Assembly (NCBI GenBank): GCA_003220535.1
Contig: QHSU01000064.1
Coordinates: 79,514 to 143,513 of the forward strand
Length of the DNA: 64,000 nucleotides
Direction of reading: 5' to 3'
Source of the DNA: Candidatus Rokuibacteriota bacterium
GTDB lineage: Bacteria > Methylomirabilota > Methylomirabilia > Rokubacteriales > CSP1-6
The translations under genes and the position numbers were made by a program. This document shows positions 34,636-42,993 of this stretch, piece after piece. Each line of letters starts with the position of its first letter. The first letter of the stretch is position 1. Under the pieces are notes generated by a model. It made no database searches and was not told where the DNA came from. It was given only the letters and a program-made list of their open reading frames with translations.

Positions 34636-36300
34636 TCAGGCGGTTCGCGCCGAGCGGAAGGTACCGGCTGACTGCTTGGCGGACTGCTTGAGGCTCAACG
34701 TCAGCTCGTATTTCTTCTCCGTGTGCGGATCGGGATTGAACACCGCCACCCACAGAGTCGCGTAGTCCCGCCCCAGCCCCGGCACTGACGTCCCCTCCGG
34801 GAAGAGCCGTAACACTTCCGACTTGAGATCGGCTCGTCCGACCGGTGGCATGGTCAGAAGCCACGCGTGATCGGAGTCGTTGCGGCCGTCTGTGAGCTTC
34901 ACGTCGATCGAGCGCGGCTCCCTGAGATCGGCGGCGATGGCGAAGAATCGCGTCGTGAACGGCGCCACGACGACCGGGAACCGATGGTCGGCGAATCGCT
35001 GTCGCTCCTGCGTCAGCCGCTGCGAATTGTGCTCGGGATCACCGATCCGGTTGCTCGGGTGCGTGAAGATGCGCGTCTCGGTGGTCGACTCGAGAATCCG
35101 CGCGTGGGTCCAGAGGCCGGGCTCCGGCACGGCGGCGAGCAGGACGGCCTTGACGAACTCGGGATACTGCTCGGGCAGGTGTCCATCGCTCACGAGGATG
35201 TTGTAGAGGTGCGCGCCCACGGACTTCGGCTGGCCGGCGGAGCCGGGCTGAAACGTCTTGAGGCTGTTGAGCGCCTTGTTGACGAAGCCCGAGTACTTGT
35301 GCTCGATGTGCTCGAGGAGGATCGAGTAGCCGTACGCCAGGAGGCCTTCCTCGTAGTCGGTGCTCTTCTGGATCGGGACGCTCAGCACGTAGCTGTACTT
35401 GCCGAGCTCCTCCTTGACGGCATCCGCGAAGGCGAGCGTGCCCCTCCAGCTCGTCCAGCGCGCCCACGCCGAGACCCACCACTGCGCGGCTTCGTCTTGC
35501 GCGGCGTGCTCGACCGCCTGGGCCGCCTCGAGCTCGGCGCCGGCCCTCACCACAGGGACGCTGGCCGCGACGGGCGCCGGCGCGGCCGCCGCGGGTCGAG
35601 CCGCCGGTTCTCTTGGCGCCGGCGCGACCGGCCGTTCAACGGCCGGGGCGGGCGGCGGGGCGCCGATCACGAGCTTGCCGCGCGCCGCCGCGACCGCCAG
35701 GGTCCTGCCGAAGGACTGCGTCACGGTCTCGTCGAGGGCGGCGAACTTCTCGTCGTCGAGGGCGTCGCGTCCTTCGATGATCGAGAGCAGCGCGGCGAAC
35801 GACGGCGTGCTCTCGAGGAACGCGGGTGCATTCTCCGTGTCGAACGCCTTGGGGTCGAGGGCGGCCTCACGGATCTCCTTGGCCTTGGCCAGGCACTGGA
35901 CGAGCGCCGGGAAGCTCGGGCCATCGACGTGGGAGACTGTCAGCACCCGGTCGAGCACCGCCAGGACCCGTGTGCGTGCCTCGGCCAGGGCGGCCTTCTT
36001 CTCCTGAATGGCGAGCGCCTGCACCACCGTCTCGAGCACGGGTTCGAGCGCTTTGAGGCCATCGATCTCCGCCATCCCTGGAGCGTTGATCGAAAGCGAC
36101 CGCGCGGCCTCCAGAACCCGATGGCGGACGTCCACGAAGTCGGTGCGGACCCTCGTGATTTCGTCGAGCAGGGATTCGGGGGGCAGGGCGCCGGACGCCT
36201 GAATCTGCTGGGCCGTCTGGGCGAGCGTTGCTGCCAGGCCCGAGAACCTTTCATTCAACGCGGTGAGACGTTTGGCCAGGTCGTCGGCGTTCAGCGCCAT
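34636..36300 (-). CDS. Unrecognised 554-aa protein with helical N-terminus and Pro/Ala linker
   Basis: Start ATG at 36300 (MALNADDLAKRLTALNERF). Residues 1-210 are strongly helical with coiled-coil character; residues 213-252 are a Pro/Ala linker; residues 270-554 form a distinct domain starting AAQWWVSAWARWTSWRGTLAF and including YGYSILLEHIEHKYSGFVNKAL, HLYNILVSDGHLPEQYPEFV and NPDPHTEKKYELTLSL. No signal peptide or membrane segment. The longer upstream frame is shadow over the CaiB-like gene. I know no family for it; composition and codon use match the neighbourhood, so it looks native. Confidence 0.7.
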   Translation of the reverse strand: MALNADDLAKRLTALNERFSGLAATLAQTAQQIQASGALPPESLLDEITRVRTDFVDVRHRVLEAARSLSINAPGMAEIDGLKALEPVLETVVQALAIQEKKAALAEARTRVLAVLDRVLTVSHVDGPSFPALVQCLAKAKEIREAALDPKAFDTENAPAFLESTPSFAALLSIIEGRDALDDEKFAALDETVTQSFGRTLAVAAARGKLVIGAPPPAPAVERPVAPAPREPAARPAAAAPAPVAASVPVVRAGAELEAAQAVEHAAQDEAAQWWVSAWARWTSWRGTLAFADAVKEELGKYSYVLSVPIQKSTDYEEGLLAYGYSILLEHIEHKYSGFVNKALNSLKTFQPGSAGQPKSVGAHLYNILVSDGHLPEQYPEFVKAVLLAAVPEPGLWTHARILESTTETRIFTHPSNRIGDPEHNSQRLTQERQRFADHRFPVVVAPFTTRFFAIAADLREPRSIDVKLTDGRNDSDHAWLLTMPPVGRADLKSEVLRLFPEGTSVPGLGRDYATLWVAVFNPDPHTEKKYELTLSLKQSAKQSAGTFRSARTA

Positions 36301-36408
36301 GGGATTGAAATTGATTCTAACGCGGGGCTCCCGGCAGGTGTCAAACAGTCCGGGAGGGGGCCCCTCTCCCCCCAGGGTCCGGCCCAGTGCTGCATGGTCT
36401 CGCGATGA

Positions 36409-36414
36409 TAGACT
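36409..36414 (+). promoter_or_regulatory. Putative -10 box of the CaiB-like operon (leaderless)
   Basis: TAGACT followed by six bases and GTG at 36421, matching the TANNNT pattern. It lies in the 120-base gap divergent from the 554-aa gene. Confidence 0.45.
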
Positions 36415-36420
36415 CCTGGC

Positions 36421-37611
36421 GTGGCGCACCCGCTCGAAGGCATGGTCGTTGCCGATCTGACCCAGAACGTCGCCGGGCCCTTTTGCACCCAGATTCTCGG
36501 GGACATGGGAGCCGAGGTCATCAAGGTCGAGCGGCCGGGACGTGGCGACGACGCGAGGGCGTGGGCGCCGCCCTACTGGGGCCAGGAGAGCGCGACGTTC
36601 ATCGCGCTGAATCGCAACAAGAAGAGCCTGGCCCTCGATCTCAAGTCCCCGGGCGGGCTCGAGATCCTGCAGCGACTGGTCCGTCGGGCCGATGTGTTCG
36701 TCCAGAGCCTCCGGCCCGGGGCCGTCGACGAGCTCGGCCTCGACTTCGCCGGGGCTGTCCGCCTCAATCCGAGGATCGTCTACTGCTCGATCACCGCATT
36801 CGGAGCGCGGGGGCCGCTCCGGCACCTGCCCGGATACGATCCGTTGATGCAAGCGTACAGCGGCCTGATGTCGGTGAATGGCCATCCCGGGATGGAGCCG
36901 GCCCGGGTTGGGACGTCGATCGTCGACATGGGCACCGGGATGTGGGCGGCCCTCGGCGTGGTCGCCGCGCTTCGCCAGCGCGACGCGACCGGGCGCGCCG
37001 TCGAGGTCACGACGGCGCTCTTCGAGACGGCGCTGATGTGGATGTCCTATCACGCCATGGGCTATCTCGCCTCGCGCGAGGTGCCCCAGCCGCAGGGCTC
37101 GGGGACCGCGATGATCGCGCCGTACCAGGCGTTCCCGACGTCCGACGGCTTCGCGATGATCGGCGCGGCCTCCGACGCGTTGTTCGCGCGTCTCGCGGTG
37201 GCGCTCGGTTGCCCCGAGCTCGTCGCCGACGAGCGGTTCAAGGACAATCCCGCGCGGGTGACGAATCGCGCGGCGCTCGTCGAGGCGCTCTCGAAGCGGA
37301 CGCGCGAGCGGAAGGCGGCCGAGCTCGTCGACGCGCTCCGCGTCGCCGGGGTGCCGGCGGCCCCGATCCTGACCGTGGACCAGATGCTGGACGAGCCGCA
37401 GACGCTCGAGAGCGGCGTGCTCGTCGGTGCCCACCACCCGCGCTTGCCCGAGTACCGGAGCATCGGCCTGCCGCTCACCTGGGACGGAATCCGGCCGACG
37501 GTCCGCCGCGTCCCTCCACTCCTCGGCGAGCACAGCAGCGACGTCCTCACCTGGCTCGGCTACACGCTCGACGACGTCCGGAGTCTCCGGGGCAACGGCG
37601 TCATCCAGTGA
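36421..37611 (+). CDS. CaiB/BaiF family CoA-transferase (type III)
   Basis: A 396-aa family III CoA-transferase moving CoA between acyl-CoA and a free acid. Marks: LEGMVVADLTQNVAGPFCTQ, GAEVIKVERPGRGDDAR, NRNKKSLALDLKSPGG, TAFGARGPLRHLPGYDPLMQA and the catalytic Asp region TSIVDMGTGMWAALG. First gene of a coupled operon with hydratase and acyl-CoA dehydrogenase, so it probably activates the acid that these genes break down. Confidence 0.92.
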   Translation: MAHPLEGMVVADLTQNVAGPFCTQILGDMGAEVIKVERPGRGDDARAWAPPYWGQESATFIALNRNKKSLALDLKSPGGLEILQRLVRRADVFVQSLRPGAVDELGLDFAGAVRLNPRIVYCSITAFGARGPLRHLPGYDPLMQAYSGLMSVNGHPGMEPARVGTSIVDMGTGMWAALGVVAALRQRDATGRAVEVTTALFETALMWMSYHAMGYLASREVPQPQGSGTAMIAPYQAFPTSDGFAMIGAASDALFARLAVALGCPELVADERFKDNPARVTNRAALVEALSKRTRERKAAELVDALRVAGVPAAPILTVDQMLDEPQTLESGVLVGAHHPRLPEYRSIGLPLTWDGIRPTVRRVPPLLGEHSSDVLTWLGYTLDDVRSLRGNGVIQ

Positions 37612-38405
37612 GCGCCGCGACCTATCGCCACCTCCTCGTCACGCGCTCGGACGACCAGCGGATCGTCACGGTGACGCTGAACCGCCCGGAGCAGATGAAC
37701 GCCATGAACACGGCGATGGGCGAGGATCTGCTCGCCTGCTTCGACGGTCTGCAGCACGATCCCAACGTACGAGTGGTCGTCTTCACCGGTGCTGGCGATC
37801 GGGCGTTCTGCGCGGGGGGCGATCTCAAGGAACGCAACGCGATGACCGACGAGGCGTGGCGCGCGCAGCACGTGATCTTCGAGCAGGCGGCGTTCCGCGT
37901 GCTCCGGTGCCCGGTCCCGGTGATCGCGGCGGTCGAGGGATTCGCCCTCGCCGGGGGATGCGAGCTCGCGATCCTGTCGGACTTCATCGTCGCGAGCGAG
38001 ACGGCGGTCTTTGGCGTGCCGGAGACGACGCTCGGGATCTTTCCCGGCATCGGCGGCACCCAGCTCCTGCCGCGGATCGTAGGCGCGCCGCTCGCCAAGG
38101 AGCTGATCTTCACGGGGCGCCGCATGCGGGCCGACGAGGCCAAGGCGGCGGGCCTCGTCAACCACCTGGTTCCGCCGGGCCAGGCGCGCGCGACGGCGAC
38201 CCAGATCGCCGGCACGATCGCCAGGAACGGGCCCATCGCCGTGCGTCAGGCGAAGAAGGCCATCGCCTACGGCGCCGAGACGGACCTCGACACCGCCATG
38301 ATCCTCGCGATCGAGGCCTATAATGCGACCGTCGTGACCGAGGACCGTCTCGAGGGCGTCCGCGCCTTCAACGAGAAGCGGAAACCCGAGTTCAAGGGGA
38401 AGTGA
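37608..38405 (+). CDS. Enoyl-CoA hydratase/isomerase family protein
   Basis: A 265-aa crotonase. Both catalytic glutamates of a hydratase are present: GFALAGGCELAIL and VPETTLGIFPGIGGTQ; the oxyanion segment is AFCAGGDLKERNA. GTG at 37608 overlaps the CoA-transferase stop. Likely hydrates the enoyl-CoA made by the dehydrogenase encoded next. Confidence 0.92.
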   Translation: MSAATYRHLLVTRSDDQRIVTVTLNRPEQMNAMNTAMGEDLLACFDGLQHDPNVRVVVFTGAGDRAFCAGGDLKERNAMTDEAWRAQHVIFEQAAFRVLRCPVPVIAAVEGFALAGGCELAILSDFIVASETAVFGVPETTLGIFPGIGGTQLLPRIVGAPLAKELIFTGRRMRADEAKAAGLVNHLVPPGQARATATQIAGTIARNGPIAVRQAKKAIAYGAETDLDTAMILAIEAYNATVVTEDRLEGVRAFNEKRKPEFKGK

Positions 38406-39574
38406 CGATGGCGTCGATCGATCTAGCGCTCAGCGAAGAGCAGCGCGCGCTCCGGGCGGGTGTGCTGGAGATCTGCAAGCGGTACCCCGGCGAGTACTGG
38501 CGCGATCTCGACACGAGGCGCGAGTACCCCGAGAAGTTCGTGGCCGAGCTCACCCAGGCGGGCTACCTCGCCGCGCTGATCCCGCAGGAGTACGGGGGCG
38601 CGGGGCTCGGCATCCGCGAGGGCGGCTTGATCCTCGAGACGATCAACTACTCGGGCGGCAACGCGGGGGCCTGTCACGCCCAGATGTACATCATGGGCAC
38701 CGTGCTGCGACACGGCTCCGCCGAGCAGAAGCGCGAGTACCTGCCCAAGATCGCAACGGGGGCCTTACGGCTCCAGGCCTTCGGCGTGACCGAGCCGAAC
38801 TCGGGCTCGGACACCACGCAGCTCCAGACCACGGCGATCCGCAGGGGCGATCGCTACGTCGTCAACGGCCAGAAGATCTTCATCTCCCGCGTGCTGCAAT
38901 CCGACCTGATGCTGCTCCTCGCGCGCACGACGCCCGCGGACGGGGTGAAGCGCCGGACCGACGGGCTGTCCGTCTTCCTGATCGACATCCGCGACCTGAA
39001 GGGGTTCGAGGTCCGCCCGCTCCGAATGATGATGAACCACTCGACGAACGCGTTGTTCTTCGACAACGTCGAGATTCCGGCCACGAGCCTGATCGGCGAA
39101 GAGGGCAAGGGGTTCTCGTACATCCTGGACGGGATGAACGCCGAGCGCATCCTGGTCGCCTCGGACTCGCTCGGCGATGCGCGCTGGTTCATCGAGAAGG
39201 CGGTGGCGTACTCGAACCAGCGCGTCATCTTCGGCCGGCCCATCGGCGCCAACCAGGGCGTGCAGTTCCCGATCGCGCGTGCCCACGTCTCGACCGACGC
39301 GGCGCAGCTCATGCGTGACAAGGCGGCGGCGCTGTTCGACGCGGGCCAGCCATGCGGGGGCGAGGCCAACATGGCGAAGTACCTCGGCGCCGAGGCGGCC
39401 TGGGAGGCCGGCAACGCGTGCATCGACTGTCACGGCGGCTACGGGTATGCCGAGGAGTACGACGTGGAGCGCAAGTTCCGCGAGTGTCGCCTCTACAAGA
39501 CGGCGCCGGTCAACAACAACCTCGTGCTCGCCTACGTCGGCGAGCACGTGCTCGGGATGCCGCGGAGTTATTAG
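38402..39574 (+). CDS. Acyl-CoA dehydrogenase
   Basis: A 390-aa FAD enzyme. Marks: LIPQEYGGAGLGIREGGLILE, the flavin/substrate loop QAFGVTEPNSGSDTTQLQT, GQKIFISRVLQSD, MMMNHSTNALFFDNVEIP and DCHGGYGYAEEYDVERKFRE. GTG at 38402 overlaps the hydratase stop; ATG at 38408 is an alternative. It is followed by a strong terminator, closing the operon. Confidence 0.93.
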   Translation: MTMASIDLALSEEQRALRAGVLEICKRYPGEYWRDLDTRREYPEKFVAELTQAGYLAALIPQEYGGAGLGIREGGLILETINYSGGNAGACHAQMYIMGTVLRHGSAEQKREYLPKIATGALRLQAFGVTEPNSGSDTTQLQTTAIRRGDRYVVNGQKIFISRVLQSDLMLLLARTTPADGVKRRTDGLSVFLIDIRDLKGFEVRPLRMMMNHSTNALFFDNVEIPATSLIGEEGKGFSYILDGMNAERILVASDSLGDARWFIEKAVAYSNQRVIFGRPIGANQGVQFPIARAHVSTDAAQLMRDKAAALFDAGQPCGGEANMAKYLGAEAAWEAGNACIDCHGGYGYAEEYDVERKFRECRLYKTAPVNNNLVLAYVGEHVLGMPRSY

Positions 39575-39578
39575 GAAG

Positions 39579-39615
39579 ATGGGGGGCCCCGACATGGCCC
39601 CCCATGGGCCTTTTT
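39579..39615 (+). terminator. Rho-independent terminator of the CaiB-hydratase-dehydrogenase operon
   Basis: ATGGGGGGCC (39579-39588) and GGCCCCCCAT (39596-39605) form a perfect 10-bp stem with a 7-base loop, followed five bases later by TTTTT (39611-39615). It begins five bases after the dehydrogenase stop and reads on the plus strand; the symmetrical stem may also serve the convergent dps gene. Confidence 0.8.
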
Positions 39616-39625
39616 CAGCAGCCTG

Positions 39626-40123
39626 CTAGCGGGAGCGGGTTGGGGTCTTGCTCTCCAGGAACGAGCGGAGCATCCACGCCATCTTCTCGTGCTTCTCCAT
39701 GAGCCCGACGAGGAAGTCGTTCGTGCCGGTGTCGTGATACTTGTCCGCGGTCGCGTCGGCGTCGGCGCGTAGCTGGCGGACGATCGCCTCGTGGTCGGCC
39801 ACGAGGTTCTCGAGCATCTCCACCGCGGCCGGGTACTGGCCGGGGTGCTCCTTGAGGCGCGCGGCATCCTGGAACTCGACCAGGGTCGCCACCGTGTGCC
39901 CGCCCAGCGTGCGCGCCCGCTCGGCCACGTCGTCGACGATGTCGTTCAGCTCCGCGTACTGCTCGGCGAAGAACTTGTGCAGGTCATTGAACTGCGGGCC
40001 GACCACGTTCCAGTGGTAGTTACGGGTCTTCGTGTAGACGACGTACTCGTCGGCCAGCAGCGCATTCAGGATCTTGACCACGCTCACGCGGTCCTTGTCC
40101 GCGATTCCGATGTTGGGGTTCAT
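39626..40123 (-). CDS. dps: Dps-family ferritin-like DNA-protection protein
   Basis: A 165-aa four-helix protein of normal Dps length that stores iron and protects DNA. The inter-subunit ferroxidase residues H37 (NYHWNVVGPQF), H49 (LHKFFAEQY), D64 and E68 (VDDVAERARTLG) are visible. The residue equal to E. coli Asp67 is Ala53 (FFAEQY), with Glu54 next to it, so iron oxidation could be altered. ATG at 40123 has GGAG upstream; the longer frame is not Dps-like. Divergent from the HMG-CoA-lyase-like gene. Confidence 0.92.
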   Translation of the reverse strand: MNPNIGIADKDRVSVVKILNALLADEYVVYTKTRNYHWNVVGPQFNDLHKFFAEQYAELNDIVDDVAERARTLGGHTVATLVEFQDAARLKEHPGQYPAAVEMLENLVADHEAIVRQLRADADATADKYHDTGTNDFLVGLMEKHEKMAWMLRSFLESKTPTRSR

Positions 40124-40221
40124 CCGGTTCTCCTCGTCTGTTGGATGCCGGCCAGCTCCCGAGGGGTTCGCCCGCCGCCGTGCTACAGTTCTCCACACCC
40201 CCCGGAGGTCTGGAGGATGCC

Positions 40222-41175
40222 ATGAAGCTGCCCGCACGTGTCACGATTTGTGAGGTGGGGACCCGGGACGGGTTCCAGATCGAGCCCGACTTCATTCCGA
40301 CCGAGCAGAAGGTCGAGGTGGTGGACCTCTTGGCCGACGCCGGCCTGCCCCGCATCGAGGTGACGTCCTTCGTCCATCCCAAAGTCGTCCCGCAGCTGCG
40401 CGACGCCGAGGCGGTCATGGCGCGCATCGCGCGCCGCCCGGGCACGCGCTACGCGGCGCTCGTGCCCAACGACAAGGGCGCCGTGCGCGCGGTCGACGCC
40501 GGAGTCGATGCGATCCACACCGTGGTCTCCGCCAGCGAGAGCCACAACCTCGCCAACGTCAACATGACGATCGCCGAGTCGATGGAGAAGCTGCGCGCGG
40601 TGATGCAGGTGGCCGAGCGCGCGAAGGTGTCAGTGGGATGCGGCGTGTCCACCTCGTTCGGCTGTCCGTTCGAGGGCGACGTCCCCCTTGGACAGCTCGA
40701 GAGCGTCGTGCGGCGGCTGACCGACATCGGCGCGCACGCGATCGGCCTCGCCGACACGACTGGGATGGCGAACCCGCGCCAGGTCGCGCGCGTCTTCGAG
40801 CACCTGATGCCAAAATTCCCGGCGATCGAGTGGACGTTGCACACGCACGACACCCGCGCGATGGCGATCCCGAACATCCTGGCCGCGATGGAGTACGGCG
40901 TCACGAACTTCGACGCCTCGATCGGCGGTCTGGGCGGCTGCCCGTTCGCCCCGGGCGCCTCCGGCAATGTCTGCAGCGAAGACCTGGTCCACTGTCTCTC
41001 CGCCATGGGGATCGAGACCGAGATCGACCTCGACCGGCTGATCGCGGTGTCGCGGCGGGTCCAGGCGATCGTCGGCCGCACGCTCCCCGGCCAGATCGTC
41101 AAGGCGGGCAAGTCGACGCGACGCTACCCCCTGCCCGATACCGTCGCGTCACGCCTGCCCGCCGCCCGCGCGTGA
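40222..41175 (+). CDS. Hydroxymethylglutaryl-CoA lyase family protein
   Basis: A 317-aa DRE-TIM (HMGL-like) metallo-aldolase that cleaves HMG-CoA or a related 3-hydroxy-3-methyl acyl-CoA. Marks: EVGTRDGFQIE, PRIEVTSFVHPK, the DTTGMANP strand, metal HTHDTRAMA and the lyase signature GGLGGCPFAPGASGNV with catalytic Cys. ATG at 40222 follows TGGAGG; a TACAGT box lies at 40184-40189. Leucine or terpenoid-type acyl-CoA breakdown is likely. Confidence 0.93.
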   Translation: MKLPARVTICEVGTRDGFQIEPDFIPTEQKVEVVDLLADAGLPRIEVTSFVHPKVVPQLRDAEAVMARIARRPGTRYAALVPNDKGAVRAVDAGVDAIHTVVSASESHNLANVNMTIAESMEKLRAVMQVAERAKVSVGCGVSTSFGCPFEGDVPLGQLESVVRRLTDIGAHAIGLADTTGMANPRQVARVFEHLMPKFPAIEWTLHTHDTRAMAIPNILAAMEYGVTNFDASIGGLGGCPFAPGASGNVCSEDLVHCLSAMGIETEIDLDRLIAVSRRVQAIVGRTLPGQIVKAGKSTRRYPLPDTVASRLPAARA

Positions 41176-41729
41176 CCAAGCAGGCGCGCCGGATGCTGGC
41201 GGTGATGGATCGTGCCACGACCGCGTGGCACATCCCGAACGTCGGGCGGGCCAAAGGCCGTCTCCTCCGCCGGCTCATCGACCGCCACCGGCCCACGCGC
41301 GGGATCGAGCTCGGCTCGCTCCTCGGCTACTCGGCCATCCTGATCGCCGGCTCGATGCCACCCCGCGGACGGCTCACGTGCATCGAGGCGAACCCCTTCC
41401 TGGCCTACCTGGTGCGCGCGAACGTCGCCGAGGCGGGCCTGGGTCGGCGCGTGAAGGTCGTCGGCGGCGACGCGCTACGGACGATCCCGCTCCTGCCCGG
41501 CCGCTTCGACTTCGCCTTCATCGACGCCGAGAAGGAAGACTATCTCGACTACCTTCGCCAGCTCGAGCCCAAGCTCGTCCCCGGCGCCGTCGTCGTCGCC
41601 GACAACACGGGCATCGCGCGCCGGGAGGTGGCGCCCTACCTCGACTACGTGCGGACCGGCGGCCGCTATGAGAGTCGCGGCTACGACTTCGACGACGACG
41701 CCATGGAGGTCTCGGTCCTGCGCCGCTGA
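41172..41729 (+). CDS. Class I SAM-dependent O-methyltransferase (COMT-like)
   Basis: A 185-aa methyltransferase. GTG at 41172 overlaps the lyase stop. Motif I is RGIELGSLLGYSAILIA, the SAM acid is LTCIEANPF, and the metal/catalytic segment FDFAFIDAEKEDYLDYLRQL with VVVADNTG matches catechol-type O-methyltransferases. Shorter than the usual 210-220 aa. The 3' end overlaps the convergent citrate synthase gene by 49 bases. Substrate unknown. Confidence 0.87.
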   Translation: MTKQARRMLAVMDRATTAWHIPNVGRAKGRLLRRLIDRHRPTRGIELGSLLGYSAILIAGSMPPRGRLTCIEANPFLAYLVRANVAEAGLGRRVKVVGGDALRTIPLLPGRFDFAFIDAEKEDYLDYLRQLEPKLVPGAVVVADNTGIARREVAPYLDYVRTGGRYESRGYDFDDDAMEVSVLRR

Positions 41730-42877
41730 TCGGGCAGGATCGGCCGAGGCGCCGGCCCGACGTAATCGGCGCGCGGCCTGATGAGCCGGTTGTCGGCGAA
41801 CTGCTCGAGCGCGTGCGCGCACCAGCCGGCGACGCGCCCGACCGCGAAGATCGACGTGCAGAAGTCGGGCGGGATCCCGAGCGCGTCGTAGACCACGGCC
41901 GAGAAGAAGTCGACGTTCACCGGCAAGGTCGTCCGGGCCCGCATCGCGTCGTAGACGCGCTCGGCGACCTCGAAGAGCTTCTGCCGGCCGGTGGCCTCGG
42001 CCATCGACTTCGCCATCCCCCGGAGGACTCGCGCTCGCGCGTCGTCCACGCGGTAGACGCGGTGGCCGAACCCGGGCACGCGCGCCCGAGGGTTCCCGCG
42101 CTCGTGCCTGGACAGCCCGGCCCGCGCCCCCAGGCGTGACTCGATGTAGCCCTCGGCGCGTGCCGGCTCGTCGATCTCGAGCAGCATCGCCAGCACGTCC
42201 TCGTTGGCGCCACCGTGCCGCGGCCCCTTCAGCGTCGCGATCGCCGACACGATCGCGGCGTGGAGATCAGCGAGCGTGGCGACGGCGACGCGCGCGGCGA
42301 ACGTCGAGGCGTTGAGCTCGTGGTCGGCGTGCAGGGTGAGGACCACGTCCAGGACCCGCGCGACCTCCCGCGACGGCGCCTGCCCGTCCAGGAGCTCGAG
42401 GAAATACGCCGCGTGGGAGACCGCGGCCGGCGTCGCCACGGGCGCCCGGCCCGTCCGGATCCGCTGCCAGGCCGCGACCGTCTCCGGCACGAGGGTCATG
42501 AGCCTGAACGCCTTGCGCAGATTGGCCTCGGGATCGCTCGCGCGGACGTCCGGATCGCGGGTCGCGGCGAGCGACACGGCCGTCCGGAGCGCGTCGAGGG
42601 GGTGGCTGTCACGGGGTAGGCTCTGGAGCAAGTCAGCCACGGGTGCCGGCAGGCCGCGGGCCGCCTCGAGCCGCGCCTTGAACTGGGCCGATTCGGCGGC
42701 GGACGGCAGCTCGCCCCGCCAGAGCAGTACCGTAACGTCCTCGAACGAGGCGGTCCCGGCGACCTCGCCGATCTCGTAGCCCCGGTAGTAGAGCCTCCCC
42801 GCCGCACCGTCGACCTGGCAGATCGCCGAGCGCGTCGCGATGACGTCTTCGAGCCCCGCCTTCCATTCGCTCTCCAT
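41681..42877 (-). CDS. Citrate synthase family protein (second copy)
   Basis: A 398-aa citrate/methylcitrate synthase. Catalytic residues H221 (KGPRHGGANE), H272 (GFGHRVYR) and D323 (NVDFFS) are present; HADHELNASTF also. A 20-residue Arg/Ser-rich tail extends past the usual end and overlaps the methyltransferase gene. The start at 42877 has a perfect AGGAGG five bases upstream and a TATAAT box at 42912-42917, so it is probably well expressed and controlled from the repeat-bearing divergent region shared with the small HTH gene. Confidence 0.92.
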   Translation of the reverse strand: MESEWKAGLEDVIATRSAICQVDGAAGRLYYRGYEIGEVAGTASFEDVTVLLWRGELPSAAESAQFKARLEAARGLPAPVADLLQSLPRDSHPLDALRTAVSLAATRDPDVRASDPEANLRKAFRLMTLVPETVAAWQRIRTGRAPVATPAAVSHAAYFLELLDGQAPSREVARVLDVVLTLHADHELNASTFAARVAVATLADLHAAIVSAIATLKGPRHGGANEDVLAMLLEIDEPARAEGYIESRLGARAGLSRHERGNPRARVPGFGHRVYRVDDARARVLRGMAKSMAEATGRQKLFEVAERVYDAMRARTTLPVNVDFFSAVVYDALGIPPDFCTSIFAVGRVAGWCAHALEQFADNRLIRPRADYVGPAPRPILPDQRRRTETSMASSSKS

Positions 42878-42897
42878 CGCCGCCTCCTGAGGTCTGT

Positions 42898-42934
42898 ATT
42901 GATTTTTATTGATTATACTTTACTAAGATTGATT
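42898..42934. promoter_or_regulatory. Three phased ATTGATT repeats: candidate operator/promoter
   Basis: ATTGATT occurs at 42898-42904, 42908-42914 and 42928-42934, i.e. offsets of exactly 10 and 20 bases on one helical face, inside an AT-rich island in otherwise GC-rich DNA. On the minus strand a perfect TATAAT (42917-42912) lies between repeats, 34 bases before the citrate synthase start. A DNA-binding protein, plausibly the divergent HTH gene product, is the expected reader. Confidence 0.55.
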
Positions 42935-42993
42935 CGACCAGGCGACCCTGGACGCGGCCGGCCGCGCCTGTTAGGGTCGGGAAGCGTGGGGTC

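Noticed and set aside
34175..39630. Shared 13-mer GCTAGCAGGCTGC at 34175-34187 (plus) and 39618-39630 (minus), suggestive of a dispersed repeat
   Set aside because: A 13-base match between two places is expected by chance in 64 kb, and similarity does not extend usefully on either side.
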